Of a DNA stretch of 32,101 nt, positions 16,496-24,755 are shown one piece after another; the stretch's first letter is position 1; the number at the start of each line of letters is the position of its first letter. A program made the translations under genes and the position numbers. The stretch spans positions 1 through 32,101 of the forward strand of contig JALOTP010000033.1 of NCBI GenBank assembly GCA_025457865.1. Reading direction: 5' to 3'. This stretch comes from Thermoplasmatota archaeon (GTDB lineage Archaea; Thermoplasmatota; Penumbrarchaeia; Penumbrarchaeales; Penumbrarchaeaceae). The notes below the pieces were generated by a model, which saw only the letters and a list, made by a program, of their open reading frames with translations, made no database searches and was not told the origin of the DNA.

Positions 16496-16552
16496 TTTAT
16501 ATAAATTATAAATATACTATTCTATCATATGATTCGCTGTCGGTTCGCTGTC
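16496..16552 (+). promoter_or_regulatory. Promoter and possible operator of the island operon
   Basis: An A/T stretch TTTTATATAAATTATAAATA (16496-16515) gives one or more TATA boxes. TTCGCTGTC occurs twice in direct orientation (16533-16541 and 16544-16552) with an 11-base period, close to one helical turn, near the expected transcription start. The position suits a repressor site, perhaps for the winged-helix protein in the same operon. Confidence 0.4.
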
Positions 16553-16625
16553 AACGATATTCACAAGGGTCCTTTCATGGAGAACGAAAAAGTCCTACAT
16601 GGAAATCTAAGATGGAGATGAGAAG

Positions 16626-19433
16626 ATGAAAGAAATTTTCATGGGAAAAATCAAGTCCGTATGCTTCATAGCCATGGTCTGTATATCCACCTTAATCATC
16701 ACTTCTGATCATATTGAATATACTCAAGCATTATCAGGAACAAAAGTAAGTGGTAATATCAATTTGAACACAACTTGGACCAATAAGAGTGACCCGTATA
16801 TAGTCACAGGGAATATAATCATCCTTGATAACGCGACCTTAACGATTGATCCGGGTGTCGATATAAGATTCAGAGGTTTTTTCAAGATCAAGGTTGAAGG
16901 GATCATTAAAGCCATTGGAAGCGAAACTGATCCGATAATATTCACCTCCGATTCGGCCAATCCCAAACCTGGTGATTGGGACACTATCGATTTTTCAAGT
17001 ATAACGGATGATAAGAGTTCGGAGATAAGGTTTTGTGGCATCCAATATGCATTTAATGGTATCAATATCTTGGACCAAGGACCAACCATTTCCAACAATA
17101 CAATCAAATACTGCAAAAACATAGGGATATATATTCGTCTATTAAGCTATAATGCAATAAAAAAGGATTTTGTGATAATTGCAAACAACACGATCTCAAA
17201 TAATGGTAAACAAGGTATTTACCTATTATCTTGTTCTGGGTTGATAATCAATAACAGAATCGATTCAAATGCTTTCGAAGGGATCCTCATCAATGGCGAT
17301 AGATCATATCCCACGATTATGAAAAATACGATAACGAACAATCTCGATGGAATTGAGCACCAAGGTTCAGCTTCTTCAAATATAATGAATAATCTCATTC
17401 TCAGGAACCATGGATATGGTATCTGGGTCGAGGACTACACACCGAAATCGATCATTAATTACAATACGATCGTGAAGAACAATGTCGGCATTTTGTATAA
17501 GCATGGAGCACCTGATATTAGTTATAACAACATTCTTGATAATTATATGTATAACATAGAATCGAATGATGAGACGAAATTAAATGCGATAAACAACTAC
17601 TGGGGGTCGACCAACATCTCATTGATCGAAGAGGGTATTTATGATTATTACGACCGCTCCGATTATGGCATAATTGCTTTCAAACCATTCCTGAATTCCT
17701 ATTACATCAAATCTCCCGTCTATATTTCTAACCAGCCACCCGTGACAGATGTTGGGCCAGATATCATGAAGTATGTAAATGAGACTTTCCGTGTGCATGC
17801 ATCCAGCTCTTATGACCCTGACGATGACCTCCTCTATTATCATTGGGACTTTGGTAATGGAATGGCCCTCTATTCGGGAACGACCCCTTGGATCAAATGG
17901 ATGTATACGAATCCGGGGAACTATACTTTGACGTTGACAGTTAATGATGGTCTTACATCCAATAATGATTCCTGCATTGTGACCGTAAAGAACGGAAACA
18001 GACCCCCTGTTGCCAATGCTGGTCCGGACCGTGCAATTAGAATCGGTGAGGTGATCGATCTCGATGGGAGCGGATCTTATGATTCTGACAATGATTCTCT
18101 TGAATACCAGTGGCAATTAGGGCAAAGTACACACCCGCTTGATCACGATTGGAATGATGATGCAAAAAGGTCTTTCGCATTTGAGAGAGAAGGTGAATTC
18201 ACCATCACGCTTTGGGTAACAGACGGAAGATCATCTGATTCGGATTTTTGCATTATCGAAGTATTGGGACCTGATTCAAACCGTCAACCGATTGCAGAAA
18301 TTGGGGATAATATTGTAGCTGAACAATGGGAAATGATTACTTTCACAGCAGAAAAGTCCTTTGACCCTGAGGGGGATGAATTGGAATTCAGTTGGAACTT
18401 TGGTGATGGGAATTCAACCGATTGGCGTTCTGATCATGAAATGGTCCATTTTTATTCTCTTCCGGGAGTATATGAAGTTCAGCTCGAAGTAACGGACAAA
18501 AAATCGATATCACGCGATCACTGTTTAGTAACGATTATTAAATCAGCTACCGAGAATCAACCTCCAGTGGCGATTGCATTTTCTTCGAGAGTTCAGTATT
18601 CATTCAATGAGAAGATCGAAATGAATGGATTGATGTCGTTCGATCCTGAAAATGGTAAACTGGAGTATGTATGGCATTCGGATAAGGATGGAATTATTGG
18701 AAACAACGTTACCTTAAGAACATTTTTAACCGTTGGGGTCCATACCATCACCCTGAAGGTATCCGATCCGTATGGAACAATGGATGATGATATTATTATC
18801 ATAGAAGTTAAAGTTCCGAAGACTCTTGTAGATTATGATGGTGATGGATACAGTGATGAGATCGATTTATTTCCTTTTAACTCAACGGAATGGACAGACA
18901 CGGATGGAGACCGGATCGGTGATAACACCGATGTTTTTCCATATGATCCGAAAGAATGGAAGGATAGAGATGGAGACGGAATCGGAGATAATTCGGATGC
19001 TTTCCCGACGGACCCAGCTGCTTCTATAGATCGTGATGATGATGGGTATCCGGATATATGGAATCCGGGTAAGTCGGAGAAGGATTCAACCCTTGGATTG
19101 TCAATCGATCATTTTCCTTATGATAAAGGGAGATATTTAGAGAGAGAAGGAAAAGTCATCCCAGTTACTGTGATAGTAATGTTCGTTCTCATACTGTATT
19201 TATTTATATTCCTCACCATTATGTTATTCATTCAAAATCGGAGAATTGGAAAGGACCCGAGAACGATCAAAAGATACAAGAGGGAAATAGCAAACGAGGG
19301 GTATGATAAAATAAATCCAATACCGCGGAAATTGAGATTGGGTCTCCTAAGGGGGAAACTTGAGGAAAAGAAGATCACTCCAGAGACTTATGAGGAGATC
19401 AGGGAGATGATAATAAAATTGGGAAACCAATAA
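16626..19433 (+). CDS. Anchored surface protein: beta-helix, PKD repeats, calcium repeats, cytosolic SHOCT-like tail
   Basis: A 935-residue protein. A signal peptide (about 1-37) is followed by a right-handed parallel beta-helix domain (about 60-350) with NosD/PbH1-type turns such as NNTIKYC, NNTISNNGKQGIYL, KNTITNN and NYNTIVKNNVGI. About four PKD domains (about 370-735) carry the motifs YYHWDFGNG, YQWQLG, FSWNFGDGN and YVWHSD. Thrombospondin-type-3-like calcium repeats come next (DYDGDGYSD, DTDGDRIGD, DRDGDGIGD, DRDDDGYPD; about 740-805). A transmembrane helix (about 844-868) is followed by a basic 67-residue cytosolic tail ending in a SHOCT-like helical pair, GKLEEKKITPETYEEIREMI. The last feature is unusual for an adhesin. 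The regulator gene starts 13 bases after the stop. The gene is A/T-rich and lies inside the tRNA-Thr island. Confidence 0.88.
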   Translation: MKEIFMGKIKSVCFIAMVCISTLIITSDHIEYTQALSGTKVSGNINLNTTWTNKSDPYIVTGNIIILDNATLTIDPGVDIRFRGFFKIKVEGIIKAIGSETDPIIFTSDSANPKPGDWDTIDFSSITDDKSSEIRFCGIQYAFNGINILDQGPTISNNTIKYCKNIGIYIRLLSYNAIKKDFVIIANNTISNNGKQGIYLLSCSGLIINNRIDSNAFEGILINGDRSYPTIMKNTITNNLDGIEHQGSASSNIMNNLILRNHGYGIWVEDYTPKSIINYNTIVKNNVGILYKHGAPDISYNNILDNYMYNIESNDETKLNAINNYWGSTNISLIEEGIYDYYDRSDYGIIAFKPFLNSYYIKSPVYISNQPPVTDVGPDIMKYVNETFRVHASSSYDPDDDLLYYHWDFGNGMALYSGTTPWIKWMYTNPGNYTLTLTVNDGLTSNNDSCIVTVKNGNRPPVANAGPDRAIRIGEVIDLDGSGSYDSDNDSLEYQWQLGQSTHPLDHDWNDDAKRSFAFEREGEFTITLWVTDGRSSDSDFCIIEVLGPDSNRQPIAEIGDNIVAEQWEMITFTAEKSFDPEGDELEFSWNFGDGNSTDWRSDHEMVHFYSLPGVYEVQLEVTDKKSISRDHCLVTIIKSATENQPPVAIAFSSRVQYSFNEKIEMNGLMSFDPENGKLEYVWHSDKDGIIGNNVTLRTFLTVGVHTITLKVSDPYGTMDDDIIIIEVKVPKTLVDYDGDGYSDEIDLFPFNSTEWTDTDGDRIGDNTDVFPYDPKEWKDRDGDGIGDNSDAFPTDPAASIDRDDDGYPDIWNPGKSEKDSTLGLSIDHFPYDKGRYLEREGKVIPVTVIVMFVLILYLFIFLTIMLFIQNRRIGKDPRTIKRYKREIANEGYDKINPIPRKLRLGLLRGKLEEKKITPETYEEIREMIIKLGNQ

Positions 19434-19446
19434 GAGGAGAATACGG

Positions 19447-19995
19447 ATGCCGTTTCATGATATCACTATTGATAATCCGGTACGGAGCAGACTCTACGAT
19501 ATTATCAACTGTGAGCCAGGGATCACTTTCAAAGAGCTGAGTCGAAAGGTCAATTACTCCGTTGGAACCCTTCAATACCATCTCGGGATCTTACAGAAGG
19601 AAGAAATTATTCGAAAAGAGTTGAAGAACGGAGAGAGAGCCTACTATGTCTTTGAAACAAAATCCTTTAACGTCATATCTTCTATCTTTGGATCGAAGGA
19701 TCAGCTCAGTAGTTTTCAGAGAGAGATTCTTACTGTCATCACCGATAATCCCAAGATCTCACAGAATGAGATCACCGATGTAATGAGGGTTAACCGGTTT
19801 ATACTGCATTATCACTTGAAATGTCTTTTGGATCGCGATTTGATTCAGAAAAGGAAGATCGGAAGAGTGGTATACTATTCGAGAGTCGATGAAGAGGAAA
19901 TGAAAAGGAGATTACTCTTGAAATTAATAGACGAGCTTCTTTTGGATAAGATTGATGAACAAACATATCAGAGATTGAAAAAAGTTATATTATAA
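19447..19995 (+). CDS. Double winged-helix transcription regulator
   Basis: A 182-residue protein with two helix-turn-helix units. The first (about 10-70) reads ITFKELSRKVNYSVGTLQYHLGIL then a wing with KNGERAYYVF. The second (about 88-145) reads ISQNEITDVMRVNRFILHYHLKCLL then a wing with KIGRVVYYSRV. This arrangement, with the QYHL/HYHL recognition helices, is common in archaeal ArsR/MarR-like regulators. The C-terminal 30 residues form a helical tail ending DKIDEQTYQRLKKVIL, which resembles the end of the upstream surface protein's cytosolic tail. GAGGAG lies eight bases before the ATG and the gene starts 13 bases after the surface protein, so the two are co-transcribed. No ligand domain is visible. 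Confidence 0.88.
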   Translation: MPFHDITIDNPVRSRLYDIINCEPGITFKELSRKVNYSVGTLQYHLGILQKEEIIRKELKNGERAYYVFETKSFNVISSIFGSKDQLSSFQREILTVITDNPKISQNEITDVMRVNRFILHYHLKCLLDRDLIQKRKIGRVVYYSRVDEEEMKRRLLLKLIDELLLDKIDEQTYQRLKKVIL

Positions 19996-20266
19996 ATATA
20001 TTTAATAATATTATTAAAGAATTCATCAATATTCCTGGTGGCTAAATATATTCGACACAGTTCAAGAAGATATTGATGATTCAATCTTTCTTTGGGATTA
20101 AGCGGGTCCTGTAATAAATCCAGGAAAAAGGATTCCATAGTATTGATTAAAGCTAAGAAAGAGATGTTTTCTGTTTCTCAGCGTATTTGATCCATCTCTC
20201 TTTCTGTTGTTCAGACCTGAGATACACATCGACCCGCCTTTTTCTGATAGTCTCGGTCTTGCCCAT
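19968..20266 (-). pseudogene. Frameshifted small ribbon-helix-helix-like gene beside tRNA-Thr
   Basis: From ATG 20266 the frame reads MGKTETIRKRRVDVYLRSEQ and on to KQKTSLS, a pattern seen in small RHH-type DNA-binding proteins (basic start, a VDVYL strand, ERWIKYAE helix), then stops at 20153 after 37 residues. The next frame continues sensibly without a break: ALINTMESFFLDLLQDPLNP, then LLELCRIYLATRNIDEFF, to a stop at 19968. The total of 299 bases is one short of 100 codons, so a single-base deletion near 20155 explains it. The end overlaps the last 28 bases of the convergent regulator gene. Small proteins like this often sit with integrases beside tRNA genes; here the integrase is absent. 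An error in the sequence could also produce the break. Confidence 0.55.
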
Positions 20267-20316
20267 AGGAGAGTGATTCAGGTGGATGTTTAATAAATTT
20301 CGGGTAAAAATGGAAG

Positions 20317-20390
20317 AGCCACCAGAGGGATTCGAACCCTCGACCTGCTGATTACGAATCAGCCGCTCAACCGGGCTAAGCTATGGTGGC
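20317..20390 (-). tRNA. tRNA-Thr (CGT anticodon)
   Basis: Minus-strand cloverleaf: acceptor GCCACCA/TGGTGGC, D stem GCTT/GAGC, anticodon stem GCTGA/TCAGC around TTCGTAA (anticodon CGT, reads ACG), variable AGGTC, T arm GAGGG-TTCGAAT-CCCTC, and discriminator T. CCA is not encoded and there is no intron. A TATA-like TTAATAAAG lies about 25-35 bases upstream. Its 3' end matches the left boundary of the island. Confidence 0.95.
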
Positions 20391-20453
20391 ATTTTTTCGA
20401 AGGTAATCATCGTTACTTTATTAACCATTCCATCCTCGGACCATTTCTGGGGG

Positions 20454-22163
20454 CTAAGTTTCCTTTACGATCCCTTCGAACCTGGCAGACGGCAGGAACA
20501 ACATGAACTTCGCTCCGGCCTTGTGGTTCCCGGTGACCCGGTCCTCCACCCAGATCTTCCCATTGTACCTCTCTGCGATGCCCCTTACGACCGAGAGCCC
20601 GAGACCGGACCCTGGGAGATTGCCGTCCTGCCTGAACCTTCTGTCGAACAGCCGCTCCTTCATATCGTCGGGGATGCCCCTGCCATGGTCCGAGAACGAT
20701 AGCAGGAAGCCGTCAACGTTGTTGTATCTGTAATCCTTGATATCGAGGTCGATGTCCACTTCCTTGCCCTGTGAGTTCGTGATCGAGTTCCTGAAGATGT
20801 TGAGGACAAGGTCGTCTATCATCTCATCGCACCGCACTATGAAAGGTCCCTTGTCCTGGGCCTCGAAGTTCAACAGGATGTTCCTATCGCCGAACTGCTT
20901 CCTGACCTTCTCGAGGTTCTTCAGGACCCGCTCCTCCAGGTCGGTTATGCTGAGCTCAGGGGACTGCCTCTGGATCTTGGAGAGAGATTTGACCTTGGAT
21001 ATCATCTGATTCGACCTCTCGAGCGCGGACCTGCACTGGGCGATGTACCTTCTCAGATCCTCGCTCTGCTTGGACCGTGTGAGCTTCTCTCCCATCAGGT
21101 CCAGAAAGCCCAGGACGCTTGTATTGATATTGGAGATATCGTGGGACAGGAGGTCCATATAGAGCTCGGTCTGGGATTTGCTCTCCTTGAGCTTCTCCTC
21201 CATCCGGACCCTGTTAGTAACGTCCCTTCTCGTCCCCTTGACCCCCTTGATCTTCCCTTCCTTGTCGACCCTTACCAAGGAGACCTCGAACTGGCGCTCA
21301 TCCTCCCCCAGCCACTTCCTCTCTATTCCCTTGACATCGCCCTTGTCCAGGACCTCGCGGAGCATCCTGAAGAACTGGATGTCCTCGAATCCCTTGAAAA
21401 CGGGGCTTCCAAGGGCCAGGTCGAAACCGCATTGCCTGACGAAACTGGGGTTCAGGAGAGTGAAGGTGGCGTTCCTGTAGAAGGTTATGGTCATCGCTTC
21501 TATGTCCTGCATCTTCTCGAACGGAACCTGCATCTCCGCCTCATAGACACCTTCGTCCACACGGTCAAGTATGTCCAGGGTCCTCTCCCTCTCGAGCATC
21601 ACCTCCTGGTTCAGGAAGGCGTTGACTATGGCAAGGGAAATGTGGGCCCCCATGAACTCGAGCTTCTTTAGGTCGGTCTCCGTGAAGAAACCTGGCGAAT
21701 CGTTGACCAGAGCGATTATTCCAACGACCTCGCTCTCGGCTGTGACGGGAACGACCACAGCGCTCCTGTACTTCAGGATGTCAACGACATCCCTTGTCGT
21801 CCTCCTGTCCCCTGACGAGTCCTTTATGACCATCCCCTCTCCGGTCTGGGCGACCAATCCGGTCAGGTGGGTGCCGAGATGGATCTTCTGGTACTTCATC
21901 GCATAGCTCGCATCGAACTTGTATGTGGCCTTGAGCTTGATATCGCTCGAGCCCTTCTCCCTGAAGAACAGGGCGCCACCGCTTGCCCCGAAACCCTTGC
22001 ATAGGACCTCAAGGATATTGGGCATCAGCTCCTCGGGCTTCGTGAAGGAGGTGACCACCCGGGCCAGTTCTGCCCTCATATGGATCTCGTGCTTCAGCCT
22101 CGAGACCTCCGATTGGAGTTCTTTGACCACGATCGATGGTTCGGTGCTCGGTTCGTCCGGCAT
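20454..22163 (-). CDS. Soluble sensor histidine kinase, GAF-PAS-HisKA-HATPase
   Basis: A cytosolic sensor kinase of 569 residues from the ATG at 22163. A short coiled coil (about 12-32) precedes a GAF domain (about 34-185; GALFFREKG, SAVVVPV, VVGIIALVND) and a PAS domain (about 205-320; ending GVKGTRRDVTNR). The phosphoacceptor helix contains LLSHDISNINTSVLGF (His341), followed by the ATP-binding domain with N box LVLNIFRNSITNS, G1 SDHGRGIPDD, F box RLFDRRFR and G2 GSGLGLSVV. There are no transmembrane segments. An ATG 150 bases further upstream is open but gives a poor Cys/Pro-rich N-terminus, and a TATA-like ATTAAGTAG lies 25-30 bases before 22163. There is no response regulator nearby, so its partner is unknown. 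It is divergent from the C25-like protease gene. Confidence 0.9.
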   Translation of the reverse strand: MPDEPSTEPSIVVKELQSEVSRLKHEIHMRAELARVVTSFTKPEELMPNILEVLCKGFGASGGALFFREKGSSDIKLKATYKFDASYAMKYQKIHLGTHLTGLVAQTGEGMVIKDSSGDRRTTRDVVDILKYRSAVVVPVTAESEVVGIIALVNDSPGFFTETDLKKLEFMGAHISLAIVNAFLNQEVMLERERTLDILDRVDEGVYEAEMQVPFEKMQDIEAMTITFYRNATFTLLNPSFVRQCGFDLALGSPVFKGFEDIQFFRMLREVLDKGDVKGIERKWLGEDERQFEVSLVRVDKEGKIKGVKGTRRDVTNRVRMEEKLKESKSQTELYMDLLSHDISNINTSVLGFLDLMGEKLTRSKQSEDLRRYIAQCRSALERSNQMISKVKSLSKIQRQSPELSITDLEERVLKNLEKVRKQFGDRNILLNFEAQDKGPFIVRCDEMIDDLVLNIFRNSITNSQGKEVDIDLDIKDYRYNNVDGFLLSFSDHGRGIPDDMKERLFDRRFRQDGNLPGSGLGLSVVRGIAERYNGKIWVEDRVTGNHKAGAKFMLFLPSARFEGIVKET

Positions 22164-22271
22164 ACGGCTTTTGGCATGATAGCAACAACTACTTAATCCT
22201 AATCCTTGGATGGGAGGTGATGCCCTGATGACTGGCCGTAGGTCGGGCCGGATGCGCTTCAAAGGCCATGC

Positions 22272-24356
22272 ATGACCGTAAACGATTATTACGGAGTAAG
22301 CTATGCCCTTCACATGGCCCGGTTCAACTTGGACAGAAAGCGCAGGAACATGCTCATTGCCGGGGTATCCCTGGCCATCCTGCTCCTTTTCTCCTCCCTT
22401 GCGTATATGCTTCTCAGGGAGGAAGGGCCCAAAGGACCGAAGTACGATCCTTCTTTGGACCTTCCAGAGGAATATGGGGTCCTTATGGAGATGCCTGTTG
22501 ATGAAGAGGGATTGATGTTCTCCACCCTTCTGTCATCCCTTGTGGTTGGGCCGGAGGGGGATTACCATCCTTTCTTCGTTCTCACGGAGGACGGCTCTCT
22601 CGATGCCCATCAGATGGATACCATATCCTCACTGGGCCTTGAGACGATGGATTTCCTCCTGTTCGGAAAGGACCCTGAAGCCACCTTCCCCGCCGAGGGC
22701 CAGGTGAAGGTCGCAGGGAAATATGACATGGGCCCGCTGAGCCTGGGCAGGTTCAAAGGGTTCGATGGCCTATTGACCGTCAAGGACCATGAGGAGGGTC
22801 TCTGGGCAGCCCCGATAGCACGGCTCACGAACAAGGTCCTTGTCGGTGGCCCCTCCACATATGGATCGCAGGATGATGCGTGGTCCGATCTCAAAGAGCT
22901 CAACGTACCCTTCGATTATTTGATGGTCGTGAATCCGCAGGACCTCAGCGCCCAGACGCTCCATGCCTCTCCCGGGTATAACGGTTCGGACGACAATTTC
23001 CACATTCCAGCACTATCGGCGGTCGCAGGGGAGGTGGCAGCATACAGGTCGGCTTACGTATTGACCGAATACTCGCCCTCGACCCAGGAGATAGGGGACA
23101 TGGACCTCGAACTCAACACAAGGGCAATAGGGTATTATCTGGCCTTGAAGGAAGCCGCGCTCAATTACGGGATACCGACTTATGTCGTGCTGATCGGTTC
23201 CGCATCGGCGGTACCGCAGTTCCAGCTCCCTGACCAGACGTCATCGGACCCCAACAGTGTGGAAGGGGACTTTTTGGTCAGTTCCGATGTCGCTTACGGC
23301 TTCCTTGGGGATGACCCTTACTACATGGACTCGGCCGTTGGGAGGTTGGTGAACCTCAACGTCCAGGGCATGTCGAACCAGGTGGTCAGGACCTACATGT
23401 TCGATTCGTTCAAGGAGACGGTCAGCGTCGATTACACCACAGGGAGCGAGGAGATGGCATGGAGGAACCATGGGACCTCGTTCTCTGGCTATGAGATCAC
23501 CTATGAGAGGGGCCAGGTAACCCCTGCCAGGTTCTGGTGCAGGGATGCCGAGGACGAGGGGATGACCTATGATTACATAGGTCCCACTGGGGTCGGGAGG
23601 GACATACTCATCGGAGACGGTGTCGACCCCAAGACCCCAGCGGACATGAACGCCGCCATGGAGGCATCCGGTTTCATCGCCTACAGGGGCCATGGGTCAG
23701 AGTACGGTTCCCTGTACATGGTCCCTTACGCTGTCAGCGGTTCTGAGAGCGGAGTGCTGCGAGCTGAGGAAGTAAGGGAGATGCTCCTCCCCCCCCAGGT
23801 AGGTTTCTGGGTCGCCTGTATGAACACGAAGATACACGGGGCGGGTTGGTGGAAACCAGCAGAACCGATAGATATCCAGCGGACCTTCGCATTGAACTAC
23901 CTCTACGGCGGTGCGATCATAGCAGGCGGGGCGACAGAGGTCAGCTTCTCCAATGTCATGCAGGACACCTCCTCGGCATCCGAGGAATGGCTCCCTGGTG
24001 TGATCGTGGGGAGGTGGGGTGACGGCAATTACGAGTGGGACCTGAACGATGCGTGGTTCGCTTTCTTCTGGGACGCTGTCCTGGACAAGGAGGCGGACCA
24101 TCCCACCGTGGGCCAGGCCCTGAGGTGGGCAGAGAACCGCTATATCCACAATCCCATCCACGATAAGAAGGTCAGCCCCTTCATCCAGGAGCTGGATGAC
24201 CCCGACTGGCAGGGAGGTCTCCTTGGAGCCCACTGGAAGGAAGTGTCCATGTTCACCATCTACGGGGACCCTGCGTTCAGCCCTTCAGTGAACAAGCCGG
24301 GTGAGAACTCCTATAGACCCTGGGTCAACGGACCTGATGACACAGGTGAACCTTGA
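22272..24356 (+). CDS. Membrane-anchored gingipain-like (C25-family) cysteine peptidase
   Basis: A 694-residue protein with an N-terminal signal anchor (about 27-48, after DRKRRN), so most of it lies outside the cell. Family C25-like features are visible: TYVVLIGSASAVP (304-314), SSDVAYGFLGDD (337-348), DSAVGRLVNLN (353-363), the catalytic histidine motif GFIAYRGHGSEYG (His474), the catalytic cysteine in VGFWVACMNTK (Cys516), then YGGAIIAGGATEVSF and the terminal TIYGDPAFSP. It differs from gingipains in having no PKD/adhesin tail and no secretion domain, so it is anchored at the N-terminus instead. An alternative start is ATG 22314 (MARFNLDRKR), which keeps the anchor. Its role is likely extracellular protein degradation or processing of surface proteins. 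Confidence 0.8.
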   Translation: MTVNDYYGVSYALHMARFNLDRKRRNMLIAGVSLAILLLFSSLAYMLLREEGPKGPKYDPSLDLPEEYGVLMEMPVDEEGLMFSTLLSSLVVGPEGDYHPFFVLTEDGSLDAHQMDTISSLGLETMDFLLFGKDPEATFPAEGQVKVAGKYDMGPLSLGRFKGFDGLLTVKDHEEGLWAAPIARLTNKVLVGGPSTYGSQDDAWSDLKELNVPFDYLMVVNPQDLSAQTLHASPGYNGSDDNFHIPALSAVAGEVAAYRSAYVLTEYSPSTQEIGDMDLELNTRAIGYYLALKEAALNYGIPTYVVLIGSASAVPQFQLPDQTSSDPNSVEGDFLVSSDVAYGFLGDDPYYMDSAVGRLVNLNVQGMSNQVVRTYMFDSFKETVSVDYTTGSEEMAWRNHGTSFSGYEITYERGQVTPARFWCRDAEDEGMTYDYIGPTGVGRDILIGDGVDPKTPADMNAAMEASGFIAYRGHGSEYGSLYMVPYAVSGSESGVLRAEEVREMLLPPQVGFWVACMNTKIHGAGWWKPAEPIDIQRTFALNYLYGGAIIAGGATEVSFSNVMQDTSSASEEWLPGVIVGRWGDGNYEWDLNDAWFAFFWDAVLDKEADHPTVGQALRWAENRYIHNPIHDKKVSPFIQELDDPDWQGGLLGAHWKEVSMFTIYGDPAFSPSVNKPGENSYRPWVNGPDDTGEP

Positions 24357-24359
24357 ACA

Positions 24360-24740
24360 TCACGGCTCTCTCAGTTCGAGCTTGCCCTTGCCCCTGACGA
24401 ACAGGACAGGGACCCCTCTTTTGAGCAGATTGTCCCTCAGCTTCCTGTCCATGGTCAGGACGGGCCAGGACATGTTCACAGCAAGGTTGAAAATGGGTGC
24501 ATCTCCCCTGCCTTTGATGTCGATGGTCTCGTATTTCGATGAAAGGGCGAGGGCGGCCTTGGCGAGCCTTTCCCCTTTTCCAGCTAGAAGTTCCAGCTCC
24601 CTTATGACCGGTGTAGGGATTATCGGCCTTACCCCGGGCAGTACCCTTTCGAGCTCGAGGTCCAGATTGAACGAGAACTGGAACGGGGCTATGAGGGCGT
24701 TCGAATCGAGTATGAGCCTCTTGGTCCCTTCCAGAGGCAT
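24360..24740 (-). CDS. PIN-domain ribonuclease-like protein
   Basis: A 126-residue PIN-fold protein with the expected acidic residues: LILDSNALI (Asp12), VIRELELL, GRGDAPIFNLA and VLTMDRKLRDNL. This form is close to the archaeal stand-alone PIN proteins related to Fcf1/Utp24 that often follow aIF2-gamma, so a role in rRNA or other RNA cleavage is more likely than a toxin role. No antitoxin-like gene is adjacent. It starts 15 bases after the aIF2-gamma stop, so it is in the same operon. Its stop lies three bases from the end of the convergent C25-like gene. Confidence 0.85.
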   Translation of the reverse strand: MPLEGTKRLILDSNALIAPFQFSFNLDLELERVLPGVRPIIPTPVIRELELLAGKGERLAKAALALSSKYETIDIKGRGDAPIFNLAVNMSWPVLTMDRKLRDNLLKRGVPVLFVRGKGKLELREP

Positions 24741-24755
24741 GGAACCCTTCCCCCC

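Larger units (their letters stand above)
16352..20330. mobile_element. Putative tRNA-Thr-associated genomic island, decayed
   Basis: A block of about 4 kb lies between two 14-base direct copies of the tRNA-Thr 3' end, the usual scar of site-specific integration. The block is visibly more A/T-rich than both flanks, and its codon use follows (many AAT, ATA, GAT and AGA codons). It carries a beta-helix surface protein, a winged-helix regulator and a frameshifted DNA-binding-type ORF directly beside the tRNA. No integrase, replication or conjugation gene is seen, so if it was an integrative element it is now a remnant. The repeat is short, so chance is not fully excluded, but repeat, composition and content agree. 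Confidence 0.5.

Noticed and set aside
22164..22313. Fifty-codon N-terminal extension of the histidine kinase
   Set aside because: Cys/Pro-rich with no domain, and a TATA-like element lies within it at the right distance for the ATG at 22163.
24360..24740. PIN protein as a VapC toxin
   Set aside because: No antitoxin-like partner; operon position behind aIF2-gamma points to a housekeeping RNA role.
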